The translations under genes and the position numbers were made by a program. A stretch of 51,615 nt of DNA from Lachnospiraceae bacterium (GTDB lineage: Bacteria; Bacillota; Clostridia; Lachnospirales; Lachnospiraceae): positions 1 through 51,615 of the forward strand of contig JALFHZ010000037.1 of assembly GCA_022776445.1 (NCBI GenBank). Direction: 5' to 3'. The notes under the pieces were generated by a model that was not told the origin of the DNA, ran no database searches, and was given only the letters and a program-made list of their open reading frames with translations. How positions within the stretch are numbered: position 1 is the stretch's first letter; each line of letters starts with the position of its first letter. Positions 8,316-18,721 of the stretch are shown here, piece by piece.

Positions 8316-9440
8316 TTAGTGCTCCCAGCCCTGTTCTTCGTAGTACTTGATTGCGCCTGGATGCAGAGCCATACCATTACGTCCCGGTTCACCAGATTTC
8401 TCCGGAACAAAGTATACGCCAAGAGCCGGAACCTGCTCTACCAGAGCCTCTTTATTCTCACAAATTGCTTTTACGATAGCATAAACAACTTCATCCGGCA
8501 AATCTTTGTTACATACTGCGGTAGAACACTGAAGTGCGGTCTTAAGCGGCTTAGTCTGTCCGTTCCAGCTTCCAGCCTCAATCTCAGATAATACATATCC
8601 GCATGCTTCCAGATTCTTCAGAGTCTCATCAGAAAGCTGAGCAAAATACATATTGGTGGTCATCGTAAGCTCAGATAATGCAGCCTGTCCCAGTCCAACA
8701 ACATCAAGACAAACATCTGCACGTCCTTCTTTCAGCAGATCTGCCATATCGTTCGGTGCAACCTGAGTAACTTCTCCACCCCATTTTCTGATATCATCAT
8801 AGGTGATGCCAAAGGTTCCTAAAAGTTTCTGGATACCCATCTCGCTTGCAGAACCCGGTGCTTTTGTAACTGCACGGAACGGAACTTTATTCTCGATCAA
8901 TTCTTCCAGTGTGGTATAACCGGTCTTCTTCTGGAAAGAATCCGTAAACATAATCAGGAAATGTGCATAGTCAGTACCTGCAAACATACCCAGAGTATTT
9001 TTCAGAGGTTCCATACCGCCATACTCACCGTTTACCAGCATTCTGTCAGTAACACTGATACCCTCACCAATGTCAGCCTGTCCCTCTTCTACCAGTAAGG
9101 TACCTGCCAGACCGCCGGAAGAAATCGGCAGAATCTCTAACTCCCAACCTTCCGGGAGATTCTGATTAATAACAGATGCGAACGCACTTACACGAACATA
9201 TCCGGTGGTACCAACAGACTGTGAGGCAAACGTAATTTTTCTCGGCTCTGCTGCCGGTGCTGCTGCCTCAGTCTTTTCCTCTGCTTTTTCTTCTGCCTTT
9301 GTCTCCGCCTTCGTTTCTGCCGGGGCTGCTGCCTCAGTCTTTGCAGGCTCTGCCGGTTTCTCAGAAGAACCACATCCGGTTACCATGCCTGATACCATTA
9401 CTGCTGCCATTGCCAGCGCTGCCAATTTTTTCAATCTCAT
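8316..9440 (-). CDS. TAXI-family TRAP transporter solute-binding lipoprotein
   Basis: Lipobox VTGCGSSE; ITFASQSVGTTGYVRVSAFASVINQNLP...; Ala/Glu-rich linker. Confidence 0.85.
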   Translation of the reverse strand: MRLKKLAALAMAAVMVSGMVTGCGSSEKPAEPAKTEAAAPAETKAETKAEEKAEEKTEAAAPAAEPRKITFASQSVGTTGYVRVSAFASVINQNLPEGWELEILPISSGGLAGTLLVEEGQADIGEGISVTDRMLVNGEYGGMEPLKNTLGMFAGTDYAHFLIMFTDSFQKKTGYTTLEELIENKVPFRAVTKAPGSASEMGIQKLLGTFGITYDDIRKWGGEVTQVAPNDMADLLKEGRADVCLDVVGLGQAALSELTMTTNMYFAQLSDETLKNLEACGYVLSEIEAGSWNGQTKPLKTALQCSTAVCNKDLPDEVVYAIVKAICENKEALVEQVPALGVYFVPEKSGEPGRNGMALHPGAIKYYEEQGWEH

Positions 9441-9467
9441 AAAACATCCTCCTCATTTTGTTTATTT

Positions 9468-9896
9468 TTACTTATTCATTTCGTGACGAATTGCATCTAC
9501 ACCCAATAAATAGCAATTAATTCCAAATCCACAGATCACACCTGTGCAGTTCTTTCCCGGGACAGTAGGCTCACCTGTTTTTAAAATATTCACAAGATGA
9601 ACTTCTACCGTTGGAATATCAACCGTCCCCAGCGTTACACGAATTGCGTGGCTGTACTGAGTAAATGGTCCCGGATTGATAATGATTCCATCATAAACTC
9701 CATCCGCTTCCTGGATCTTGTCAACAATCTCTCCCTCATGATTGCTCTGGAATGCATCTACCTGAATATCATATCCGGCAGCATATTCCTTCACTTTATC
9801 GACAATATAATCCAGTCCCTTTCCTCCATAAAGACTAGGATCCCTTTTGCCGATGCGGTTCAGATTTGCACCATTAATCAGCAGAATCTTTCCCAT
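9468..9896 (-). CDS. Type II 3-dehydroquinate dehydratase-like (AroQ-like) protein, divergent active site
   Basis: KILLINGANLNRIGKRDPSLYGG...FQSNHEGEIVDKIQEA..DGIIINPGPFTQYSHAIR...VEVHLVN...GVICGFG. Confidence 0.8.
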   Translation of the reverse strand: MGKILLINGANLNRIGKRDPSLYGGKGLDYIVDKVKEYAAGYDIQVDAFQSNHEGEIVDKIQEADGVYDGIIINPGPFTQYSHAIRVTLGTVDIPTVEVHLVNILKTGEPTVPGKNCTGVICGFGINCYLLGVDAIRHEMNK

Positions 9897-9925
9897 GTTT
9901 TCTCCTCCTCTTTTTATTTTTATCC

Positions 9926-10681
9926 CTATCTTCCCAAGTATCCGCCATCTACAGTGATAATTGCACCATTCAGATAATCAGATGCCTTAGAAGCTAAAAA
10001 TACGACCGGACCTTTCATATCTTCCGGAGTTCCCCATCTTCCCTGAGGAATTCTCTTTAAAATCTCATCATTTCTGCCTGCGTCATTCATAATTGCAGTA
10101 TTCATAACGGTTGCCATATAACCGGGAGCAAGTGCATTGACATTAATATTCTTGCCAGCCCATTCATTTGCAAATGCCTTCGTAATCTGTGCAACACCAC
10201 CCTTACTTGCTGCATAAGCCGGAACCGTATAACCACCAAAATAACTCAGCATAGAAGCAATGTTGATGATTTTTCCTCCACCGTTTTTCAGATAGTGCTG
10301 TGCAGCCAGCTGACAGAGACGGAATACAGAAGTCAGATTGATGTTAATTACAAAATCCCAATCCTCTTTCGGGAATTCTTCACTCTTATGACGTTTCTGA
10401 ACACCTGCTGCATTTACAATGATATCCAGACCATTCATTGCAGCAACACTTTCATGGAATGCATTCACCAGAGATTCCTCATCTCCCAGATTTGCAATGA
10501 TTCCATGACATTTGAACCCTCTGTCATTAAATTCTTTTACAACTTCCGGCGTTTTTGGCGATATATCAATAATCGTAACTTCCGCACCGTTCTCCATCAG
10601 ACCTTCTGCCATTCCATGTGCAAGTCCCTGAGCTGCTCCGGTAACAATTGCTTTCTTACCTGTAATATCAAACATATTCAT
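9926..10681 (-). CDS. SDR family oxidoreductase, KduD-like (2-deoxy-D-gluconate 3-dehydrogenase-like)
   Basis: MNMFDITGKKAIVTGAAQGLAHGMAEGL...YAASKGGVAQITKAFANEWAGKNINVNALAPGYMAT; start chosen at MNMF. Confidence 0.85.
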   Translation of the reverse strand: MNMFDITGKKAIVTGAAQGLAHGMAEGLMENGAEVTIIDISPKTPEVVKEFNDRGFKCHGIIANLGDEESLVNAFHESVAAMNGLDIIVNAAGVQKRHKSEEFPKEDWDFVININLTSVFRLCQLAAQHYLKNGGGKIINIASMLSYFGGYTVPAYAASKGGVAQITKAFANEWAGKNINVNALAPGYMATVMNTAIMNDAGRNDEILKRIPQGRWGTPEDMKGPVVFLASKASDYLNGAIITVDGGYLGR

Positions 10682-10724
10682 CTGACATGTCCTCCCTTCT
10701 GAATTTCCCGTACCGCTGGCTTGA

Positions 10725-11525
10725 TCAGGTATTTTCATAAACCGGATCAAGTACTGCCAGATCATAACGTCTGCTGGCATGTGAATGTGCCGCTAAAACC
10801 CATAAATAGGTGTTCTGCGTTCCCGGGGATGCAACCGTCGGATGATAACCAACCGGTGCCAGAATCATGCTTCCGCTTCTCACTGTATGAGCAACGATAT
10901 CTTCAACTTCCCCACTCTTTAAATAGCTCACATGGAAACCAAATTTCGGAGCATCCATGTCAAAATAGCAATATACTTCCTCCAGATCCTTCTCATGCTG
11001 ATGTGGCGGCCAGCTGGTCCACGCACCATTGCCGCCCCAGGTAAGACCACATAACAATCTTGATGATTCCATCTCTGGGTTCAGGGTAAAGAATACTTCT
11101 CTCTGCCCTACTCCATGTCCATGAATCTGATGAATTTCTCCTAATGGAAGATCTTTATCAAATTTACGAACAAACGGCTTTCCGTATCCCTCACAAACAG
11201 CTGCACCAATATAGAAGATGCAGTCATCCAGAGCTTCAATTGCAACAGTCATCCCACCTGTGATATAGAAAGAATCTAATTTTACCAGTTCTTCCTCAAA
11301 TGCACTACAGGAAACTTTTGCCATTCCCTTCAACAGTACCGGATTCATCTCCAGTTCTCCGGATTCCAGTTCAAATTTACTGCCCTTATTCAGATTCAGA
11401 CGATAAATATGAGCAACCTTGCAGTCCTGTACTCCCGGCTGAATGCATTTATGAAGACCTTCTGTATCTGGTGAGGTAATATTCCAACCTTCCATTCTTT
11501 TCTTGTTTTCCTGATTCGAAATCAT
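10725..11525 (-). CDS. 5-deoxy-glucuronate isomerase (IolB)/KduI-like cupin isomerase
   Basis: WTSWPPHQHEKDLEEVYCYFDMDAPKFGFHVSYL...GSMILAPVGYHPTVASPGTQNTYLWVLA; RBS ggaaggtgg precedes ATG at 11525 (ORF open to 11543). Confidence 0.8.
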   Translation of the reverse strand: MISNQENKKRMEGWNITSPDTEGLHKCIQPGVQDCKVAHIYRLNLNKGSKFELESGELEMNPVLLKGMAKVSCSAFEEELVKLDSFYITGGMTVAIEALDDCIFYIGAAVCEGYGKPFVRKFDKDLPLGEIHQIHGHGVGQREVFFTLNPEMESSRLLCGLTWGGNGAWTSWPPHQHEKDLEEVYCYFDMDAPKFGFHVSYLKSGEVEDIVAHTVRSGSMILAPVGYHPTVASPGTQNTYLWVLAAHSHASRRYDLAVLDPVYENT

Positions 11526-11625
11526 ACAGACCACCTTCCGCATTATAATTTTTGACTAATTTTTTGATATTTTCTTCACATCTGTTGTTAAAAACATCAT
11601 ATCACAAAAACCTAAATAATTCAAT

Positions 11626-11637
11626 ATAAAATTTTAT
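11626..11637. promoter_or_regulatory. ATAAAATTTTAT palindrome upstream of the IolB-like gene
   Basis: Same palindrome core as at 5794 and 5889. Confidence 0.5.
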
Positions 11638-11733
11638 TTTATCCTAATTGTATTTTATAAATGTTTTAATTAGATTTTTGCATATAAAAACAGCAACTTT
11701 ACTCTCCCAAAAACAGCTCCAAAATTCAAAGCC

Positions 11734-11934
11734 ATGTATCAGGATATCTACGAATTATGTTTAAATACAGAGAAGGTAATGCAGATGTATTCCAAAGAAT
11801 TACAGATGTTGGACGAAAATACCGTCCACTACATGATTAATGAATTGCAGTCAGAACGAGGTAAAGCGAAAGAACAGGAACGCATCCGCAGGCTGGAAGC
11901 CCAGTTCCGAGCCCACGGCATCATTCCCGACTGA
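11734..11934 (+). pseudogene. C-terminal remnant of an Rpn-family recombination-promoting nuclease/putative transposase
   Basis: YELCLNTEKVMQMYSKELQMLDENTVHYMINELQ resembles Rpn-family C-termini; catalytic N-terminus absent. Confidence 0.6.
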
Positions 11935-11976
11935 TCCCAGTTCTGCAAAACGCAAAACGGAAGTATTTCCTTTACG

Positions 11977-12672
11977 TCACACTCGCAGCATCCGATATCC
12001 GATTCCTACATGCGTTTGAATATACTGCGGGGCAGACGGATCTTTTTCAATCTTCTTTCTTAAAGTAGCCATAAACACCCTCAGAGAGGCCACATCATTG
12101 TCCCAGGAGCTGCCCCAGACTTCTTTTGTAATATAAGAATGCGTCAGCACCTTGCCCACGTTTTTCGCCAGAAGGCAGAGAAGCTTATACTCGATCGGAG
12201 TCAGATGCAGCTGAGTGTCCTTCAAATAAACACAACAGGATGCATAATCAATCCGCAGATCACCATTTTCAAAAATCGTTGTCTCTGCCTCACAGCCGGC
12301 TGAATAACTCAGTCTGCGGAAGGTTACGCGCAGGCGCGCCAGCAGTTCTTCCACAGAAAACGGTTTTGTCAGATAATCATCTGCCCCAGCATCCAGTGCC
12401 TCGATCTTATCCGTCTCCTCACTGCGTGCACTGATGACAATAATCGGTATCGTCGACCAGGACCGCACTTTCTTTATTACTTCCACGCCATCCATATCCG
12501 GCAATCCCAGATCCAGCAGCATGACCTCCGGATTGTGAGATGCCACGGCCATAACCGCAGCCTCTCCACTCTGAACCGCCTGATATTTATAATTCTGCAT
12601 CGCCAGCGTCGTTGTAATCAGATTGCTGATCGCCGCATCGTCCTCGACAACAAGAACCAATGGTTTATTCAC
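11977..12672 (-). CDS. kdpE: OmpR-type response regulator KdpE
   Basis: Receiver plus winged-helix domains; LVVEDDAAISNLITTTL...LLDLGLPDMDGVEVIKKVR...ADDYLTKPFSVEELLARL. Confidence 0.85.
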   Translation of the reverse strand: MNKPLVLVVEDDAAISNLITTTLAMQNYKYQAVQSGEAAVMAVASHNPEVMLLDLGLPDMDGVEVIKKVRSWSTIPIIVISARSEETDKIEALDAGADDYLTKPFSVEELLARLRVTFRRLSYSAGCEAETTIFENGDLRIDYASCCVYLKDTQLHLTPIEYKLLCLLAKNVGKVLTHSYITKEVWGSSWDNDVASLRVFMATLRKKIEKDPSAPQYIQTHVGIGYRMLRV

Positions 12673-14632
12673 GTAATGTTACCTCCTCTTCCGGCAAAGT
12701 GAACCGGAACACCGCACCTCTCGGCTTGTTATCCCGCACTTCAATCATCCCACCATGTGCCGTTATAATTGATTTACAAAGAGACAGCCCCAGCCCAAGA
12801 CTTCTGCGGCTGTCTACCACACCATGCCCCGCTACATAAAACCGGTCAAAAATCTGAGGTTTTTCCTCATCCGAAATTCCGTTACCATTATCCGCAATTT
12901 CCACAGACACCATACCATTCTGACGAAAAGCCGATATTCTTATCTCTGATCCCGGCGGTGTATATTTGACCGCATTATCTACGATATTGCTGATCACCTG
13001 CATGATCAGACGCGCATCTGCCTTCACAAGGAGAAAATCTTCCGATGGTGTCAGAATAATTTTATGATCTTTTTTGCGAAGATTTACATGCTGCAGCGCC
13101 TCCTGGATCATCTCGTCAATCAATTCTGTCGATTTATGCAGCTTTACGGTTCCATCCTCTATTTTCGTCACGGAGAGCAGATTTTCCACAAGATTGATCA
13201 GCCAGAGCGAATCATCATAAATATTCGCGTACAGCTTTTTGCGATTCTCCCCATCCATGCCGTCTGGATTGGCCAGGAGAACACCTGCATTGCCGGAAAT
13301 GGACGTAAGCGGCGTCCGCAGGTCATGAGAAATCGACCGGAGCAGATTGGCACGAAGCTGCTCGTTTTTGGCAAGAAGAGCACTCTTTTCACGCTCCCTC
13401 AGAGCGGTCTCTTTTTCCAGTGCCAGTGCACACTCACCCAGAATAGACAAGGTAATGCTGTTCTCAAAGGTTTCCAACGGTTCACCGGAAATCGGAATTC
13501 CGATTACGCCCTGCGCCCGATCTCCGGTGCGGATCGCCAGATACAGGCATCGTGCATCATTTCTCACATCCGTTGTCGCTCCCGCATGACGATTGTGCCG
13601 CAGCACCCACTCCGCAACCTCCCGCTCCGAGGCTGTGAGATAATCTTCCTTTCCATACTTCGGATTCTTCTCTCCATTCTCACAGAAAAAAATCACCGCT
13701 TCCTGCAGCTGCCCCTTTTCCACCGGATAATAAATAATATCCCGCCGCAAAAGCTTCATCAGCTGACCGGCAACCACCGACACCATCTCCTGACGATCAC
13801 TCTTCTGCTGAATCATCTGATTGGTTTCCAGCAGAATCTTGGTACGATATGCAGCCTCCGAAGCCTGCGCCATCTGCTGCTTCATACGTCCGGCCAGCGT
13901 ACTGGTGATAAAAGCGGCCAGCAGCATGGTCAGAAATGTAACCGGATAATCATCACTGTATGCTTTCAATGTAAAATACGGTACCGTAAAGAAATAGTTG
14001 AATGCCAGTACACTGACCATCGACATGACCAGACTGTACAGCATCCGTGACGTTACGGCCGCTGTCAAAAGCACACAGATAATATAAATCATGACAATAT
14101 TAGAGTCCGACATGTTCATATAGCGGAAAATCCCGCCTACCGCCGTCGCCGCCATCAAAAGCAGCAAGCTTTTGATCATATCATCCGGACGGAACAACCG
14201 GTCCGCCTGATAGAGTTTCCGAATTCGATAATTTGACACATCCCGATCCGGAATAATATGAATATCCAGATCCGGTGCCAGGTTAATCAGACGTTCTACC
14301 AGCGGAGGTTTGCTCCAGATGTACTTTCTTCGCATATTGCTTCTGCCCATCACAATTTTGGTCGCTCCGGACAGTCTGGCATACTCCGCAATCTGAAACG
14401 GAATATCACTTCCGTACACGGTCTCCACGGTAGCGCCCAGATGCTCCGCCAACAATGTATTTTCCCGCAGCCGGGCCTTATTCTCTTCACTCATGACTTT
14501 ATAATCCGGTGTTTCCACATACAGTGCGGTCAATGTTCCGTCATATGCTTTTGCCATCTGTGCCGCTACCCGGATAATTTTCCCGTTCGTAGGTGAAGAC
14601 GAAAGACAAACCAGAATATGTGTTTCTGACAT
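12665..14632 (-). CDS. kdpD: KdpD-like sensor histidine kinase (Usp, DUF4118 TM, HisKA, HATPase)
   Basis: Usp-like N-terminus; LLRSISHDLRTPLTSISGNAGVLL H-box; overlaps kdpE by 8 bp. Confidence 0.85.
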   Translation of the reverse strand: MSETHILVCLSSSPTNGKIIRVAAQMAKAYDGTLTALYVETPDYKVMSEENKARLRENTLLAEHLGATVETVYGSDIPFQIAEYARLSGATKIVMGRSNMRRKYIWSKPPLVERLINLAPDLDIHIIPDRDVSNYRIRKLYQADRLFRPDDMIKSLLLLMAATAVGGIFRYMNMSDSNIVMIYIICVLLTAAVTSRMLYSLVMSMVSVLAFNYFFTVPYFTLKAYSDDYPVTFLTMLLAAFITSTLAGRMKQQMAQASEAAYRTKILLETNQMIQQKSDRQEMVSVVAGQLMKLLRRDIIYYPVEKGQLQEAVIFFCENGEKNPKYGKEDYLTASEREVAEWVLRHNRHAGATTDVRNDARCLYLAIRTGDRAQGVIGIPISGEPLETFENSITLSILGECALALEKETALREREKSALLAKNEQLRANLLRSISHDLRTPLTSISGNAGVLLANPDGMDGENRKKLYANIYDDSLWLINLVENLLSVTKIEDGTVKLHKSTELIDEMIQEALQHVNLRKKDHKIILTPSEDFLLVKADARLIMQVISNIVDNAVKYTPPGSEIRISAFRQNGMVSVEIADNGNGISDEEKPQIFDRFYVAGHGVVDSRRSLGLGLSLCKSIITAHGGMIEVRDNKPRGAVFRFTLPEEEVTLRE

Positions 14633-14710
14633 ATTCCTCTCTCCCTTCCTCTTTGTGTATCCAGTATAACATATCTTTCGCTTCCTGTTTTCGATTGCAT
14701 GGAAAAATAA

Positions 14711-14762
14711 GCATTAAGATTGCATTAAGATTTGACCGGTTTAATATTATCTTAATATTATC
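14711..14762. promoter_or_regulatory. Two pairs of perfect 11-bp tandem direct repeats, candidate KdpE site
   Basis: GCATTAAGATT x2 (14711-14732) and TTAATATTATC x2 (14741-14762). Confidence 0.5.
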
Positions 14763-14836
14763 GCTCAAACCCCAATCCCATCCTTATGTGATATTCGATA
14801 TAATATAAGTACAAAAACGGAAAGGAGGTACCCGAT

Positions 14837-15031
14837 ATGACTGCTGTATTAATCATTCTTGCTTTAGCCGGAATCTTTTTCTTCTGCTATCATATGATTG
14901 GAAATCTGGATCACTTCCTCAAATCATCCAGAAAACCCATGACCTCCACTGAGAAGTCAGACCGTTTTCAGGATGATGAAGCTGTGCTTTATCAGACCGC
15001 TTTTGATTCCATTATGAATCAAAAGAATTGA
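14837..15031 (+). CDS. Small single-TM hypothetical protein
   Basis: 64 aa with strong RBS (aaaggaggtacccgatATG), N-terminal TM helix; divergent from kdpD. Confidence 0.65.
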   Translation: MTAVLIILALAGIFFFCYHMIGNLDHFLKSSRKPMTSTEKSDRFQDDEAVLYQTAFDSIMNQKN

Positions 15032-15049
15032 GCTTTTCCCACTTATTAA

Positions 15050-15096
15050 AAAAATCCGCAGACGAGCCTTACCAACTCGTCCGCGGATTTCTTTTT
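15050..15096. terminator. Bidirectional intrinsic terminator
   Basis: AAATCCGCAGACGAG..CTCGTCCGCGGATTT followed by cttttt. Confidence 0.8.
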
Positions 15097-15115
15097 GCAT
15101 ATTATAAGGATTTTA

Positions 15116-16480
<1,365 letters not shown>

Positions 16481-16505
16481 TTACATACAACATACTTTCT
16501 TTCCC

Positions 16506-16542
16506 GAAAAAAGACAAAGAGGCCCTGCCACCCGGCAGAGCC
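16506..16542 (-). terminator. Intrinsic terminator inside the candidate gdhA leader (possible attenuator)
   Basis: Minus strand GGCTCTGCC GGGT GGCAGGGCC then TCTTTGTCTTTTTTC. Confidence 0.65.
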
Positions 16543-16684
16543 CCATTGCTCTTTACGCTTCCGAAAAAAATTATAGCAATTCAGCATAGTAAAGTCAAGA
16601 AGTTAATATACTAAATTAATATGCCGGAAATTCATGGCAGATATGGATATAAATTATAATTATTGAAGGCAGTGCTTTTGTATT

Positions 16685-18544
16685 TTAATTTTGTTCCGCG
16701 ATTTTTTCCGCCAGTTCGTTCAGATACATCCAGCGCTCCATTTTCTCCTCCAGCTGCTGCTCCTTCTCCTCTTTCTCCGCCATCAGCTGATTCAATCTGC
16801 CGTAATTGGTCGCAGAAGCCGCAATCTCTTCATCCAGCGCGGCAATCGCATCCTCCAGAGCCGCAATGTCATCTTCTATCGTATCCCATTCTTTCTGTTC
16901 CTTATAAGAAAAGCGAAGCTTCTTCTGGTGCGCCCTGCCATCCTGCGATGATTTCCCGCTTCCTGCTTCGGAACTGCTCTCCGCGCTGTCCCTGCTGCCG
17001 GTACCGACCTTCTTCCCGCTTCCCGTACTCCCGGCAGACTCCGGATGCTTCTTTGCGTATGCCACCTGATAATCCGTGAAACCGCCTTCATACTGCACCA
17101 CCGCTCCGTCTCCTTCAAAAGCAAAAATCCGACGCACCATGCGGTCCAGGAAATAACGGTCATGCGATACGGTGATCACGATTCCCTGGAAGCTGTCCAG
17201 ATAATCCTCCAGAATCGTCAGAGTTCTGATATCCAGGTCATTGGTCGGCTCATCCAGCAAAAGCACATTCGGCGCATCCATCAGAATCCGCAGCAGGTAC
17301 AGGCGGCGCTTCTCACCACCGGAAAGGCGGCTGATCGTCGTATACTGCACACTGGACGGGAACAGAAAACGCTCCAGCATCATGGATGCGCTGACGCTTC
17401 CGTCCTTTGTCTGCACATATTCCGCCACATTCTTGATATAATCAATCACCTTCAGATTTTCATCCATGGCTTCATTCTCCTGAGAGAAATATCCCAGCTT
17501 TACCGTCTGTCCGATCGCAATCGTACCGGAATCCGGCTCCACCCATCCGGCAATCATCTTCATCAGAGTTGATTTTCCGCTGCCGTTCGGTCCGATGATG
17601 CCGATCCTGTCATTTTTCAAAAAGACATAACTGAAGTCCCGGATGAGAACCTTATCTCCATAAACCTTACAAAGATCTGTCACCTCCACCGTCGTCCGTC
17701 CCAATCTGCTGGAAACAGACTCCATCTCAACCTCCCGGTCAAACTCCGGCGCATCCATATCCCGCAGAGCTTCATAGCGCTGAATATGTGCCTTCTGCTT
17801 CGTCGAACGGGCACGCGCACCACGCTGCATCCATTCCAGCTCCACGCGCAGAATCGACTGCCGTTTGCGCTCAGAAGCCAGAGCCATATCCAGCCTCTCT
17901 GCTTTCAGCTTCAGGAAACCTTCATAATTCGCCTGATAACTGTAAAGCTTCCCCTTATCCAGTTCCACAATCCGGTTGGTCACACTGTCCAGAAAATATC
18001 GGTCAGGGGTAATCATCAACAGCGACCCCCGGAACCGTTTCAGATAATCCTCCAGCCAGTCCGCCATCTCACTGTCCAGATGGTTCGTCGGCTCATCCAG
18101 AATCAGAAGATCCGCCGTAGAAAGCAGTACGCTGGTCAGGGCCACACGCTTTCTCTGCCCGCCGGACAGATGCTCCACCTTCTCATCGAAATCATAAATG
18201 CCAAGCTGCGTCAGAATCGTCTTCGCGCTGGCCTCTATCTCCTCTCTGGAAGAAAAATGCGGCTCGGAAGCATTGTCCCGCACAATGCTGTCCAGTACCG
18301 TATCCCCGGCCGTAAACTCCGGAATCTGAGGCAGGTACCGGATGTAAAGATTACGCCTGCGAACCACCGATCCCTCATCCGGCTCTTCCAGACCCGCCAC
18401 AATCTTCAGCAGCGTGGACTTGCCGGTACCGTTGATGCCGATCAGCCCAACCTTCTCTCCTTCGTTGATGCTGAACGCCGTATCGTCAAATAATCGTCTC
18501 TCCGTATAAGATTTTGTCAGATGTTCAATCGTTACTAAACTCAT
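16685..18544 (-). CDS. ABC-F family ATP-binding protein (Uup-like)
   Basis: Two ABC domains with GINGTGKSTLL and GPNGSGKSTLM; LSGGQRKRVAL, LSGGEKRRLYL; C-terminal coiled coil. Confidence 0.92.
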   Translation of the reverse strand: MSLVTIEHLTKSYTERRLFDDTAFSINEGEKVGLIGINGTGKSTLLKIVAGLEEPDEGSVVRRRNLYIRYLPQIPEFTAGDTVLDSIVRDNASEPHFSSREEIEASAKTILTQLGIYDFDEKVEHLSGGQRKRVALTSVLLSTADLLILDEPTNHLDSEMADWLEDYLKRFRGSLLMITPDRYFLDSVTNRIVELDKGKLYSYQANYEGFLKLKAERLDMALASERKRQSILRVELEWMQRGARARSTKQKAHIQRYEALRDMDAPEFDREVEMESVSSRLGRTTVEVTDLCKVYGDKVLIRDFSYVFLKNDRIGIIGPNGSGKSTLMKMIAGWVEPDSGTIAIGQTVKLGYFSQENEAMDENLKVIDYIKNVAEYVQTKDGSVSASMMLERFLFPSSVQYTTISRLSGGEKRRLYLLRILMDAPNVLLLDEPTNDLDIRTLTILEDYLDSFQGIVITVSHDRYFLDRMVRRIFAFEGDGAVVQYEGGFTDYQVAYAKKHPESAGSTGSGKKVGTGSRDSAESSSEAGSGKSSQDGRAHQKKLRFSYKEQKEWDTIEDDIAALEDAIAALDEEIAASATNYGRLNQLMAEKEEKEQQLEEKMERWMYLNELAEKIAEQN

Positions 18545-18721
18545 AATCGCTTCTTTCCTGCTGTCCTTCCTGTTCGAATAGCAGTATTATAACATGAAAC
18601 CTGTTGAAGTTTTGTACTTATATAACAAAAATTAAAAGTTTTTCATTTTCCTATTTAAAAATCAATCAATTTATTATATCCTATTATTAAAGATACATTA
18701 ATTATTAGAGAGGTGTATAAG

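Noticed and set aside
13064-14050. 328-aa plus-strand ORF
   Set aside because: Antisense to kdpD; no domain and no RBS support.
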